From Prevotella sp. E13-27 (GTDB lineage Bacteria; Bacteroidota; Bacteroidia; Bacteroidales; Bacteroidaceae): a DNA stretch of 64,000 bases. Below, in pieces: positions 48,357 through 58,406 of this stretch. A program made the translations under genes and the position numbers. The stretch covers positions 682,001-746,000 of the forward strand of contig NZ_JALPSC010000002.1 in NCBI RefSeq assembly GCF_023217965.1, read 5' to 3'. Under the pieces are notes generated by a model. It was given only the letters and a program-made list of their open reading frames with translations. It searched no databases and was not told the DNA's origin. The stretch's first letter is position 1. Each line of letters starts with the position of its first letter.

Positions 48357-50393
48357 ATGAAAACAAAAATGATTATTGCAATGGCTGGTCTTGCCACTAT
48401 GATGGCATGTACGAGCGAAAAGAAAATGGGGTCGGGAATGGACCTCAGCAATTTTGATAAGACTGTCAAAGCCGGCGACGACTTCTATCAGTATGCCTGT
48501 GGCGGATGGATGAAGAACAACCCGCTGCCTCCAGCATATCCGCGTTATGGCTCGTTTGACGTGTTAGCTGAAGAGAACAACAAGCGCGTCAACGGAATAC
48601 TCGACGAGCTGCTCAAGGGAAGCTATGAGAAAGGCTCTGTAGAGCAGAAACTCAGCGACCTCTACAAGCTCGCTATGGACTCTGTGAAAAGGGAACAGGA
48701 TGGCGTTAAGCCTCTGATGCCTATCATAGAGCGCATGGAGAACGCAAAGACCGTAGAAGAGCTCTTTAGCATACAAATGGAGATCGCGCCAATAGGTGAT
48801 GTGGAGTTCTGGTCTGTCTATCTTGGTGCCGATGACAAGAACGCCAAGGAGAATATCGTGACCGTTTACCAGGGCGGATTGATGCTCGGTCAGAAGGATT
48901 ATTATCTGGAGAATGATACCGCCACGGCCAAGATTCGCGAGGAGTACAAGAAGCATATCGTACGCATGTTCCAGCTGTTCGGATTTACTGAAAACGAAGC
49001 TGCTCAGAAGCGTGATAACATTCTGAAAACTGAAACCGCTCTCGCTCGCGTATCTCGCTCAAACACAGAGCTTCGCGACCCTCAGTTAAACTATAACAAA
49101 ACCACTCTTGGCGAGTTCCAGAAGCAGTATCCTCACCTGCAGTTGGAGACCGTTCTCAACGCCCGTGGAATAGACAGCAAATATCTGCAGGAGCTGGTTG
49201 TCGGTCAGCCGGAATTCTTGGCTGGAGCAGACAAGGTTGTTGCTTCGCTTACCCCCGCAGAATATCGCGACTATATGGAGTGGGGACAGATACTCAACGC
49301 AGCATCCATGTTGGACGAGGAAGTTCAGAAGACTAACTTTGAGTTCTTTGGCAAGGTGCTGTCAGGACGCAAGGAGGACCATCCTCTATGGCGCCGTTCT
49401 ACACGTCAGCTTGAAAGCGTGATGGGTGAAGCTCTCGGACAGATATACGTGAAGAAGTATTTCCCCGCTGAAGCAAAGGAACGCATGGTGAAGCTCGTGA
49501 AGAATCTGCAGGTTGCACTTTCTGAGCGTATTAACGCACAGGACTGGATGAGCGATTCCACTAAGCAGAATGCACAGGAAAAGCTTAATGCCTTCTATGT
49601 AAAAGTGGGCTATCCAGACAAGTGGACAGACATATCGGCTCTTACGATAGATCCTGAGAAATCGTTCTACGAGAACATGGTTGAGTGTAACCGATTCTGG
49701 ACGAAGTGGGATATTGAGCACAAGGCAGGAAAGCCCGTTGATCGCGATGACTGGCACATGTATCCGCAGACCGTTAATGCCTACTACAACCCAACGACCA
49801 ATGAGATATGCTTCCCCGCAGGCATACTGCAGAAGCCTTTCTTTGACATGGAGGCTGACGATGCTTTTAACTATGGCGCTATAGGCGTTGTGATTGGCCA
49901 TGAGATGACCCACGGCTTTGACGATTCTGGTCGTCAGTATGACAAGAACGGCAATATGTGTGACTGGTGGACACAGCAGGATGCCGACAACTTCAAGGAA
50001 CGTACAGGCCGCTATGCTGACTTCTTCTCAGCTATCGAGGTGTTACCCGGACTTAATGCTAATGGCCAGCTTACACTTGGCGAGAATCTTGCCGACCACG
50101 GCGGTCTCCAGGTGGCGTGGACAGCATTCCAGAATGCCATAAAGGATAATCCGCTGACTGATGCCGACGGATTCACTCCTGCACAGCGTTTCTTTATCGC
50201 TTATGCCGGAGTTTGGGCAGGAAACATTACCGAAGAAGAGATTCGTAACAGAACCAAGAACGACCCTCACTCACTGGGACGTTGGCGCGTAAATGGTGCT
50301 TTGCCACACATAGACGCTTGGTATGAGGCATTCGGGATTACTCCTGACGATAAAATGTACATTCCAAAGGGACAGAGGCTTTCTCTCTGGTAA
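48357..50393 (+). CDS. M13 family zinc metallopeptidase (PepO-like)
   Basis: 678 residues. Lipoprotein signal with lipobox (GLATMMACTSEKK; Cys about 19). The M13 N-terminal domain spans about 40-420; the catalytic part has VIGHEMTHGFDDSGRQYDKNG with zinc His at about 515 and 519, and GENLADHGGLQVAW with the third ligand Glu at about 576, and the C-terminal PEHF-type IAYAGVWAGN. Full-length, predicted to be anchored in the envelope and to cut peptides. It starts 62 bases after the ABC-F gene and ends at a terminator. Confidence 0.95.
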   Translation: MKTKMIIAMAGLATMMACTSEKKMGSGMDLSNFDKTVKAGDDFYQYACGGWMKNNPLPPAYPRYGSFDVLAEENNKRVNGILDELLKGSYEKGSVEQKLSDLYKLAMDSVKREQDGVKPLMPIIERMENAKTVEELFSIQMEIAPIGDVEFWSVYLGADDKNAKENIVTVYQGGLMLGQKDYYLENDTATAKIREEYKKHIVRMFQLFGFTENEAAQKRDNILKTETALARVSRSNTELRDPQLNYNKTTLGEFQKQYPHLQLETVLNARGIDSKYLQELVVGQPEFLAGADKVVASLTPAEYRDYMEWGQILNAASMLDEEVQKTNFEFFGKVLSGRKEDHPLWRRSTRQLESVMGEALGQIYVKKYFPAEAKERMVKLVKNLQVALSERINAQDWMSDSTKQNAQEKLNAFYVKVGYPDKWTDISALTIDPEKSFYENMVECNRFWTKWDIEHKAGKPVDRDDWHMYPQTVNAYYNPTTNEICFPAGILQKPFFDMEADDAFNYGAIGVVIGHEMTHGFDDSGRQYDKNGNMCDWWTQQDADNFKERTGRYADFFSAIEVLPGLNANGQLTLGENLADHGGLQVAWTAFQNAIKDNPLTDADGFTPAQRFFIAYAGVWAGNITEEEIRNRTKNDPHSLGRWRVNGALPHIDAWYEAFGITPDDKMYIPKGQRLSLW

Positions 50394-50422
50394 TATTAGA
50401 CAAAAAACTATGTTTTTTAATG

Positions 50423-50451
50423 ACCGTCGCAATTTTTTGCGGCGGTTTTTC
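50423..50451 (+). terminator. Terminator after the M13 peptidase gene
   Basis: ACCGTCGCAA (50423-50432) and TTGCGGCGGT (50437-50446) pair with one G-U, followed by TTTTTC. It isolates the next gene cluster from upstream transcripts. Confidence 0.85.
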
Positions 50452-50472
50452 TTTTATTTCTTTTTATTTGCC

Positions 50473-50480
50473 TATCTTTG
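50473..50480 (+). promoter_or_regulatory. -7 element of the kinase/AAA+ cluster
   Basis: TATCTTTG 29 bases before the ATG at 50510. The upstream region is T-rich without a clear TTTG at the usual spacing, so only the -7 box is convincing. Confidence 0.6.
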
Positions 50481-50509
50481 CACAAGATTTTAGCTAAAAC
50501 ACTTTTTTT

Positions 50510-51415
50510 ATGATTGATGAGAATACATCAAATGTTGCTGCGGAACAGCAGGAAGAGATGCAGATGACATTTCAGAGAAGTCAAGTAGGCAACGTTGACG
50601 AACAGCAGTTCCAGCAATCGGCAGTTAGAAACCAGTCAGCTGAGCAATATCAGACTGTTGACCAGTACCAGATGGCTGCAATGGCACAGGTGACTTGTCC
50701 GTATTGTGGCAGTCCTATGGATATAGATGCAGACTTCTGTGAGGTTTGCCATCACTATGCTCGTCCTGACATATGCTCCTTCTGTGGCGCAGGCCTGTCT
50801 ATGCAAGACGCTTTCTGTCCTGAGTGCGGTTCTCCGCGTGGCGGCATCGTTTGTCCTACATGTCACACGCTTAATGACTTTGCCTTTTGCAAACAGTGTG
50901 GCCAGCCACTTACCGATAACGCCAGGATGATAATGGCTGAGCTCAGAAGTGCTCCAGAGTATCAGGAGTTGGTTGCGCTGGCAAAGGAATACGACGAGCT
51001 GTCGCTTGAGCGTCCTATCGTTTCTGAGCGCGAAAAGGCCCGTGAGACGGCTTCACAACAGCTGCGCGAGAGAGTGCTGAGACTTCTGGCACAAGACAAC
51101 GGACAGTCAGACCCCGAGATACCTGCACAGGAGAAGAAACGCTTGACGAAGGAAGAGCTTCAGAAAAAGAAAGAAGAAACGCTGAACCGACTGGCTGAGA
51201 TTCTCGACCGCATGGAACTGCCGCCAAGTCCATCGCCAGCTATAGTGCGCAATTACGCCATGGCTCAGAAACCTTCTGGCGTGAGACTTGCCTGGGTGTG
51301 CAACTGGAAACATGCCATGCATAGCAGCCCTTGCGGATGCGCCAAGCCACAGCTGGGCGGAAAATGGATTGTGCTGGGCAGGGGAAGCAAACAGGAAATT
51401 AAAGATGACAAATAG
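50510..51415 (+). CDS. Zinc-ribbon protein heading the kinase/AAA+ cluster
   Basis: 301 residues. A Gln-rich, disordered start (about 1-60) precedes four zinc-ribbon knuckle sets between about 63 and 145: CPYCGS..CEVCHH, CSFCG..CPECG and CPTCH..CKQCG. A charged helical region (160-240) follows, and the C-terminus (RLAWVCNWKHAMHSSPCGCAKPQLGGKWIVLGRG) has four more Cys/His. No enzyme domain is seen. Its ATG is 29 bases after a promoter-like box and its stop lies 31 bases before the kinase gene. It could be an adaptor or a kinase substrate; no known function is assigned. Confidence 0.75.
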   Translation: MIDENTSNVAAEQQEEMQMTFQRSQVGNVDEQQFQQSAVRNQSAEQYQTVDQYQMAAMAQVTCPYCGSPMDIDADFCEVCHHYARPDICSFCGAGLSMQDAFCPECGSPRGGIVCPTCHTLNDFAFCKQCGQPLTDNARMIMAELRSAPEYQELVALAKEYDELSLERPIVSEREKARETASQQLRERVLRLLAQDNGQSDPEIPAQEKKRLTKEELQKKKEETLNRLAEILDRMELPPSPSPAIVRNYAMAQKPSGVRLAWVCNWKHAMHSSPCGCAKPQLGGKWIVLGRGSKQEIKDDK

Positions 51416-51446
51416 TCAAAGGAAATTCTTTTTGGATTAGAATTTT

Positions 51447-54400
51447 ATGAGCGATAATTTTGATCAGACAATACGCATAAACTCAACTACGGGAAACAAC
51501 AGTCAGGGGAATCCTGCTGATGACCTTGATCGTACCATCGTTGCTAACCGTGACATGCCTTCCTACGATGCCGGACCTATGAACGACGGCATGGGCGGTT
51601 TCGGTCAGACGCTACGTACTGCCCCAAGGCCTACTCAGAATATTTCTCAAGAACAGATAAACACAGACGCTACCTGCTTCATTCTAAAGGGAGAGCCGTA
51701 CTATCTGGTACGTTCGCTTAGTGAGAATTCTGGTGAGGCTCAGGTGTTCCTTGTCACCCATAACGGGCAGGAGATGGTGCTGAAAATCTATTATCCGAAT
51801 TATGATGTCAACAAGAACCTCATGCAGGTTATTCACGGCTTTAACTTCGAGATGATAGTAAGGCTTTATGATTTCGGAAAGACCTATGTTGACGGAAAGC
51901 ATCGCTTCTATGAATTGATGGAGTACCTCAAAGGCGGCACCTTGCAGGACTACAATCTCAATGGCGACTTAAACAAGTTCCGACGCATTGTGCTGCAGGC
52001 TGCAGGAGCTCTGGCGTATTGTCATCAGAACAACATACTGCATAAGGACATTAAGCCGGCAAACTTCTTCTTCAGGGATGAAGCACAGACAGAAGTCGTT
52101 CTTGGCGACTTCGGTATATCTTCGATGCTGGAGAGCGACGGAAAGACTTATCGCACCACACAGGCGAGAACGCCTATCTTTGCTGCACCTGAGATGTATG
52201 CAGACGTTATAGACGGCGAGGTTGAGGTTACGCCGGCTGCCGACTACTACTCACTTGGCATAACACTCTTTGCTCTTTGGCTTGGCGAGAACCCCATGAG
52301 TTCCAACGAGCGAGTGATGATGCGACAGAAGAACGAAGGACGTCTGCCAAGACTCGAAGAACTGCCACCACGTGTAAAACTTCTTATACAAGGACTTACG
52401 GCTGTTAACCCACAGAGCCGATGGAAGTATGATGAGGTAGAGCGCTGGTTCCTTGGTGAGGACGTGCCCATAGACCAGTCGTCGCCATTCCTTCGCTACA
52501 AGACCTTCATTGTAGATCCAGACAGGAACCTCGTAGCAGATAACATTCACGAGCTTGTTCCTCTGCTGCTTGCCAACGAACAGCTTGCAATAAACTATCT
52601 CTATAACGGAAGAATAACAACATGGCTTGAGACATGTGGTAACACAAAGCTGTCGGCTTTGGTTAAGGACATTATAGTAAACCGCTATCCTGTGGACCAA
52701 TACGCAGGACTTATGGCTGCTGTATATGTGATGGAGCCTACTTATCCATACCATGATGTACAGGATGAGATTTGTGATGACATACACAGCATAGCTCTTT
52801 CACTCATAAGCTACAAGGAAAGATATGCCCTGGAACTGCAGAATCCTAACAACCGGCTGTTCCTGTGGCTTGAGAGTCACACGAAGCTTAATGTCAACCA
52901 GCTGAGGTCATATTTCACAACGGGAGCCCAGGCACACGTGGCAATAATGAGACTCATCTATGAGATAGACCCGGACATACCGTTCTTGTCGCGTCAGGCA
53001 TCTTCTACAAAGGAAGAGATAGTACGCTCGTTTGGTACTGATGGTATGACAGAAGACGACTGGACTTCACTTGTTGACGGACGACTCCTGTCTTGGATGC
53101 ACAGTCACGAGGATGTTATAGCTTGCGAGGCTTTGCGAATAATGACAGAAGGTCAGCCGTTCTCAATGACGCTTGCATATAAGGTTCTATATAATCTTGA
53201 CCGCGAAGCGGCCTACGACTTGAGGGACGCAACGACGCCACCACAGGTTGGTCAGCTGCTGGCACGCTCGCTTCAGCTGCATCAGCACACGCCGAACAAT
53301 GAGCTTGAGACATTGATGCAGGACTTCATAGATCCTGAAGGACGCTTCTTCTATTATGCACAGCTGCACGGATGGTATGAACTGATGGCCGAGGCAAAAC
53401 GCTGCTTCGATTTGCAGTCGGAAGAGAACAGAGAACGTCTGAGCGCATACGACATGCACACAGCCCTGTATAGATTCTGTCGCATACTTGGTTTTATTCC
53501 TCCTTACAAGATGCCAGACGGCACAATGTTGACAGACATGAAAGCGCTTGGCAATGAAAGACTGCGCAACAGCTTGAGAAACGAAATACGTACCGGCTCG
53601 CTAATGCAGTGGACATCGATATTCTTCCATGAAGACCCGTCACGCGACTTCGCTGAGGAATACAGCTATGAGAATGAAATGGTGAACTGGCTTAAGGCCA
53701 TAGGCACCATAGACCCTCAGCAGCTGTACTATAAGCGTTTCATGAAAGCACAGGAAGACACTACTGAAAGAATTGCTACTGTGAGAAGAGACTGGAACAT
53801 GGCTCGTCTGAGAGAAATCACATGGAGATATCTGTTCTACGGATTGTCTGCTGTATGGATAGCTCTTCTGCTGATATATGGTATTGACAACAGAGAATAC
53901 TTGTTTGTTCATCCATTCATGAGCATAATGCTTCCATTGGGATTTTTTACCTGTGTGATAGTATCGACAAAGATGTTCTTCAATGGTCTGGGACCGTTTA
54001 TATCCTTCATCATAGGACTCGTAAGTTCAGTCACGGCATACGGACCATACTGGCTAATGAAATATGTAAACAACAACTACCCAAGTTTCTTCATAGCTAC
54101 TATGATTCTTCTTACTTTAGTATATATTGCTATCAGTCATTTTACAGACTATAGGCATAATGACAGTACTAATGCTAAGGCGATAAAGGAAATGCTTGCG
54201 GCAACGGATATAAACACGTCACTTATGGAGCCGCTTTACTATACCTTCAAGACAAAGTCGTACAGGTATAATAGCTCTAAATTCGGACTGCTTGACGACA
54301 TCTCGAATCAGGTAGGAAGTATTTCAGGTGAAACAGTCATTCATTATATTCAATGGGGATTGCTGATGCTTGCATTGATTGCGGAGTTCTGCGTGTTCAG

Positions 54401-54491
54401 TCCGAAACTGATGAATGTTGAGAATCCGCAATTCGGTCAGGAAGACGTGAACAATGTAATAGAAAACGTTCAAAAGAAGGTTGTTCAATGA
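51447..54491 (+). CDS. Transmembrane Ser/Thr protein kinase
   Basis: 1014 residues. The N-terminal 70 residues are flexible and hold three Thr motifs, DQTIR, DRTIV and GQTLR. A Hanks-type kinase domain (about 80-345) has the ATP lysine VLKIYY (about 113), catalytic loop HKDIKPANFF (Asp about 201), DFG (about 221) and APE (about 246). A long helical middle (350-790) follows, then about five membrane helices from 795 to 1000 (FYGLSAVWIALLLIYGI; IMLPLGFFTCVIVST; FIATMILLTLVYIAI; IQWGLLMLALIAEF). The kinase domain faces the cytoplasm. Its stop overlaps the AAA+ gene start (ATGA), and a phosphatase and FHA protein lie downstream, so this is the writer of a phospho-signalling circuit. Confidence 0.9.
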   Translation: MSDNFDQTIRINSTTGNNSQGNPADDLDRTIVANRDMPSYDAGPMNDGMGGFGQTLRTAPRPTQNISQEQINTDATCFILKGEPYYLVRSLSENSGEAQVFLVTHNGQEMVLKIYYPNYDVNKNLMQVIHGFNFEMIVRLYDFGKTYVDGKHRFYELMEYLKGGTLQDYNLNGDLNKFRRIVLQAAGALAYCHQNNILHKDIKPANFFFRDEAQTEVVLGDFGISSMLESDGKTYRTTQARTPIFAAPEMYADVIDGEVEVTPAADYYSLGITLFALWLGENPMSSNERVMMRQKNEGRLPRLEELPPRVKLLIQGLTAVNPQSRWKYDEVERWFLGEDVPIDQSSPFLRYKTFIVDPDRNLVADNIHELVPLLLANEQLAINYLYNGRITTWLETCGNTKLSALVKDIIVNRYPVDQYAGLMAAVYVMEPTYPYHDVQDEICDDIHSIALSLISYKERYALELQNPNNRLFLWLESHTKLNVNQLRSYFTTGAQAHVAIMRLIYEIDPDIPFLSRQASSTKEEIVRSFGTDGMTEDDWTSLVDGRLLSWMHSHEDVIACEALRIMTEGQPFSMTLAYKVLYNLDREAAYDLRDATTPPQVGQLLARSLQLHQHTPNNELETLMQDFIDPEGRFFYYAQLHGWYELMAEAKRCFDLQSEENRERLSAYDMHTALYRFCRILGFIPPYKMPDGTMLTDMKALGNERLRNSLRNEIRTGSLMQWTSIFFHEDPSRDFAEEYSYENEMVNWLKAIGTIDPQQLYYKRFMKAQEDTTERIATVRRDWNMARLREITWRYLFYGLSAVWIALLLIYGIDNREYLFVHPFMSIMLPLGFFTCVIVSTKMFFNGLGPFISFIIGLVSSVTAYGPYWLMKYVNNNYPSFFIATMILLTLVYIAISHFTDYRHNDSTNAKAIKEMLAATDINTSLMEPLYYTFKTKSYRYNSSKFGLLDDISNQVGSISGETVIHYIQWGLLMLALIAEFCVFSPKLMNVENPQFGQEDVNNVIENVQKKVVQ

Positions 54492-57400
54492 TTTGTGAAC
54501 ATTGTCATAAAGAAAACAGAGGTATAGCGAAGTTCTGCAAATGGTGCGGAAAACCGCTTGTGTCCCAGAACGTGTTAGATACGCTCGTGGGACTCAATGA
54601 CCTTAAGCTACAATTGAAAACTATTGTAGATACTTATACATATCTTAGAACGAGAAAGGATGTTTCTACAATACGACTGTCGGTAAATGCAATAGTAATT
54701 GGCGAGACAGGAACAGGTAAGACAGCTCTGTCAGAGGTATTCAAGAATTTCTTCTATCAGCACAGGATTATTGGTAAGCCGAAGCTGACAGTAGTAGATG
54801 CTGTTGACTATTCGCGATTTGTAGATAACTGGGCTGAGAATATCGAAAAGGCGAAAGACGGAATATTGTTCTTCGATAATGTGCAGAAGCTGTTGCCTGA
54901 CAGATATTCCAATCAGGTAAATCCGCTCGACAAACTGTTTGTTGAGATGGATAAGTGGGAGGACAATCCCATCGTCATCATAGCAGGTCTGCCAAAGGGT
55001 CTTGACGATTTCCTTGAAAGCAACCCTGCCGTAAAGAATCGTTTTAAATACACATTCCATCTGCCAACACCCAACTATCAAGAGCTGAAAGACATCACGA
55101 AGATGGAGCTCAGGATGAAGTACGGCATAACGAACTTCTCACCTGAAGCTGATAATCTGTTGACACGATTCTTCAAATATCAGATAAAGATAAAGGATGA
55201 GACATTTGGAAATGCTCATCTCGCCATGAAGACAGCAGAGGACATCTTCACCTCTTATATAAGTCGGGGTACACGTGCTGTGCAAGTTGAGACAGAGGAT
55301 ATCAAAGGCTATGTTCCAGAGGAACGCTCACTCGACAGCATACTGTCTGACCTTGACAAGTATATTGGTATGGACGAGGTTAAGCAGGCTGTTAGGGAGA
55401 TTGCCTATACGGTACAGAACAGCATACAGCGTGCACAACGTGGACTCGGAGAACAGGAGAAGATGGGCATGCATATTGTGCTCACAGGTAATCCCGGTAC
55501 AGGTAAGACGACAATAGCTCGTAAGCTTGGAGAAATATTGTCATCGATAGGATATCTCGATTCAGGTCATGTGGTAGAGGTGGACCGCTCTCAAATGGTC
55601 AGCCCTTATCAGAACGAGACACCGAAGGTTGTGAACAGACTATGCGACAAAGCTATGGGTGGCATATTGTTTGTTGACGAGGCATACACTTTGGCACCTG
55701 TCAATCAGTCAGGAGACCGCGACAGTCAGGGCGCTCAAGCTCTGGAAACCCTGATGAAAAGGATGGAGGACGACCGCGACAAGTTCGTGGTCATAGCAGC
55801 AGGCTATCGCACGGAGATGGATAATCTCTTCCGGATTAACCCTGGCATGCACAGCCGCTTCAACTATTTCCTTAATATTGAGGACTACACTCCTGATGAG
55901 CTATTCCAGATTATGCTTGTTTTTGCGAAAGACAAGAAATACATGTTCTCTCCTGAAGCAGAATCTCTCACGCGCAAACTTATTACAAATATGTATGAGA
56001 GCCGTGACAAGGACTTTGCTAACGGACGTTCGATGCGTAGCCTCTTTGATCAGATAATGAAGAATCAGGCTAAGCGACTACAGCAAAATGACTTGACGAA
56101 GATGAGCAACGAAGAGCTCATGACCATTACGGAAAGTGATATTCCTTATGAAGAGCCTAAGGAAGTCAATCTTGATGACTGTCTTAAGAAGCTTGACGGA
56201 ATGGTGGGTCTCGAAAACGTCAAGAAGGAGATTGCCAATCTGGCTTCGTTCCTCACCCTGCAGGTAAAGCGCGGAGAGTCAAACACGTTCCAAGGAAAGC
56301 ATTATGTGTTTACTGGTAACCCGGGTACCGGTAAAACTACTGTTGCACGTATTATGGCTGAGGTGTTCAAGACTCTTGGCATCGTAAGTCGCGGACAACT
56401 GGTAGAGGCAGACCGCTCAAAGCTCGTTGCAGGAGTGCTGGGACAAACAGCCATAAAGACCAACCAGCTCATAGATAGCGCTATGGGTGGCGTGTTGTTC
56501 ATAGACGAAGCTTATACCTTGAATCCAAGTAATGGCGACTCGTTCGGCAAAGAAGCAATAGACACGCTCTTGAAGCGTTTGGAAGACGACCGTGGAAAGT
56601 TCGTTTGTATCGTTGCCGGCTATACCGACGAGATGCATGACTTCATTGATAGTAACCCTGGCCTGAAGAGTCGTTTTACTCAGACCATTCATTTCGATGA
56701 CTATAATGCCGACGAGCTGACTCAGATATTCCTCAACATGGCATCTGCGAAGAAGTTGGTAGTCAACGATGAGACAGAGTCTGCTATTCACAGACAGTTC
56801 GAACAGATGTGTCTGCGTCGTGACAAGAACTTCGGTAATGCTCGTGAAGCACGCCGTGTGTTCGATGAGACAATGGAGAAACAGAGCCAGAGACTCATCA
56901 CGATGATGGGAAATCCGAACTTCAAGGAAGAAGACATGTATGCCATCATCACCGACGATCTTCCATTTGCTCACAATGAGGCAGCACGTCCGCTTGATGA
57001 AGTCCTAAATGAACTTGACGAGTTCATTGGCATGCGCTCCGTTAAGAATGCTATACGCAGGCTCGCCGTCCAGAGCATGTTTATGAAGCAGAGAGCAGCC
57101 ATTGGTGCAGGAAAAGTTCAGCAAATGGCTATGAACTTCATACTTACAGGTAATCCAGGTACTGGTAAGACTACTATAGCACGAAAAATGGGCGAGATAC
57201 TCCAGGCTATGGAGATACTCCCGACAAGCCATGTAATCGAAGCCAGCAGGGCTACGCTTGTAAGCAAGTTTATGGGCGAGACTCCTAAGTTGGTTAACAA
57301 CATCTGCGACAAGGCAATGGGCGGAATACTCTTTATCGACGAGGCATATACGTTATCTGAACAGAACGACCAGTATGGTAAGGAGGCTATTGATACTCTG

Positions 57401-57802
57401 ATGAAGAGAATGGAGGACGATAGAGGTAAGTTTGTAGTTATTGCGGCAGGATATAGAGATCAGATGGAAGAGTTCTTGATGATGAACTCTGGATTAGCAA
57501 GCCGCTTTACATACAAGCTACATATTGATGATTATAATGAAGATGAGCTGTTGGGTATCTACAAGAAGATGGCACAGAAGGAGCTTTACACTCTGTCACC
57601 AGAAGCAGAGTTCAAGGTGCTTGACGTCATCTACAAGATGGTACTGACGAAAAATAGTGGATTCGGCAATGCTCGTGAGATGCGCAACTTGCTTGATGAC
57701 ACCATTCAGCGCTTGTCTGTGAGAGTATCTCAGATTCCACAAGACAAGGTTACAAAAGAAACCTATCAGCTTATTCTCCCTGAAGATATTAAAGACTTAT
57801 GA
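54488..57802 (+). CDS. Zinc-ribbon protein with four CbxX/EccA-type AAA+ modules
   Basis: 1104 residues. An N-terminal zinc ribbon (CEHCHKENRGIAKFCKWCG, residues 3-21) precedes four AAA+ modules spaced by about 275 residues. Walker A sites: GETGTGKT (about 72), then GNPGTGKTT at about 334, 610 and 887. Walker B in modules 2-4 is ILF(V/I)DEAYTL; module 1 has ILFFDNVQKL, Asn for the catalytic Glu. Each has an arginine-finger segment NPGxxSRF (module 1 NPAVKNRF; module 4 NSGLASRF). The modules resemble CbxX/CfqX/SpoVK and EccA ATPases, ring-forming remodelling factors. Four in one chain would make most of a hexamer. It is coupled to its neighbours by ATGA overlaps on both sides. Confidence 0.88.
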   Translation: MICEHCHKENRGIAKFCKWCGKPLVSQNVLDTLVGLNDLKLQLKTIVDTYTYLRTRKDVSTIRLSVNAIVIGETGTGKTALSEVFKNFFYQHRIIGKPKLTVVDAVDYSRFVDNWAENIEKAKDGILFFDNVQKLLPDRYSNQVNPLDKLFVEMDKWEDNPIVIIAGLPKGLDDFLESNPAVKNRFKYTFHLPTPNYQELKDITKMELRMKYGITNFSPEADNLLTRFFKYQIKIKDETFGNAHLAMKTAEDIFTSYISRGTRAVQVETEDIKGYVPEERSLDSILSDLDKYIGMDEVKQAVREIAYTVQNSIQRAQRGLGEQEKMGMHIVLTGNPGTGKTTIARKLGEILSSIGYLDSGHVVEVDRSQMVSPYQNETPKVVNRLCDKAMGGILFVDEAYTLAPVNQSGDRDSQGAQALETLMKRMEDDRDKFVVIAAGYRTEMDNLFRINPGMHSRFNYFLNIEDYTPDELFQIMLVFAKDKKYMFSPEAESLTRKLITNMYESRDKDFANGRSMRSLFDQIMKNQAKRLQQNDLTKMSNEELMTITESDIPYEEPKEVNLDDCLKKLDGMVGLENVKKEIANLASFLTLQVKRGESNTFQGKHYVFTGNPGTGKTTVARIMAEVFKTLGIVSRGQLVEADRSKLVAGVLGQTAIKTNQLIDSAMGGVLFIDEAYTLNPSNGDSFGKEAIDTLLKRLEDDRGKFVCIVAGYTDEMHDFIDSNPGLKSRFTQTIHFDDYNADELTQIFLNMASAKKLVVNDETESAIHRQFEQMCLRRDKNFGNAREARRVFDETMEKQSQRLITMMGNPNFKEEDMYAIITDDLPFAHNEAARPLDEVLNELDEFIGMRSVKNAIRRLAVQSMFMKQRAAIGAGKVQQMAMNFILTGNPGTGKTTIARKMGEILQAMEILPTSHVIEASRATLVSKFMGETPKLVNNICDKAMGGILFIDEAYTLSEQNDQYGKEAIDTLMKRMEDDRGKFVVIAAGYRDQMEEFLMMNSGLASRFTYKLHIDDYNEDELLGIYKKMAQKELYTLSPEAEFKVLDVIYKMVLTKNSGFGNAREMRNLLDDTIQRLSVRVSQIPQDKVTKETYQLILPEDIKDL

Positions 57803-58398
57803 TAATTTGTCCGAATTGCAAAGAAGAAATAGATGACAACTCACGGTACTGTGACCAGTGTGGACAGGAGCTGCACTATTGTAACAGATGTGGAAGAGTG
57901 GGGTTAGGCCGCCGTTGTACAAACTGTGGCGGACTGATGGTCAGTCCAGATGAGCTGGTAAGCAACTCCATGTCGCAGACATCATTCTCATACTCCAACC
58001 CTTCGCTGATACGAGACCCAATATCAATATCACACGTCTCACAGCCGAGCTTTAGGGGCGTACAGCAACAGTTCCCACAACAGCAGATGGCTGGGCTGCC
58101 ATCATTGTCCCTGATAAACACCTCTTTAGGCATGCGCATAGAAGCAATAAATGGTGCTGTGATAGGCAGAAAACAAGGACCATACGCAAACTTTTTCCAA
58201 GAGAACAGGTATGTGTCTGGCGTTCATGCTCAGCTCCGTTTCAAGCCCACAATAGGTTGGTGTATCATTGATATGCATTCATCCAATGGTACTAAACTTA
58301 ATGATCGTGTAATCCAACCAGATGTTGAAATGTCGCTGAAGGATGGAGACATAGTTACAATTGCAAACGTTAATCTACAGGTAAAAATTAATAATTAA
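57799..58398 (+). CDS. Zinc-ribbon and FHA domain protein
   Basis: 199 residues. Double zinc ribbon at 4-46 (CPNCKEEIDDNSRYCDQCG; CNRCGRVGLGRRCTNCGG), a disordered linker (50-110, Ser/Gln/Pro rich), and an FHA domain (about 112-197) with GRKQG, VSGVHAQL and DMHSSNGTKLNDRVI, the conserved Gly-Arg, Ser-x-x-His and Ser-Asn-Gly that bind phosphothreonine. It should read marks made by the kinase encoded two genes upstream. Coupled by overlap to the AAA+ gene. Confidence 0.9.
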   Translation: MIICPNCKEEIDDNSRYCDQCGQELHYCNRCGRVGLGRRCTNCGGLMVSPDELVSNSMSQTSFSYSNPSLIRDPISISHVSQPSFRGVQQQFPQQQMAGLPSLSLINTSLGMRIEAINGAVIGRKQGPYANFFQENRYVSGVHAQLRFKPTIGWCIIDMHSSNGTKLNDRVIQPDVEMSLKDGDIVTIANVNLQVKINN

Positions 58399-58406
58399 AG
58401 ATATTC

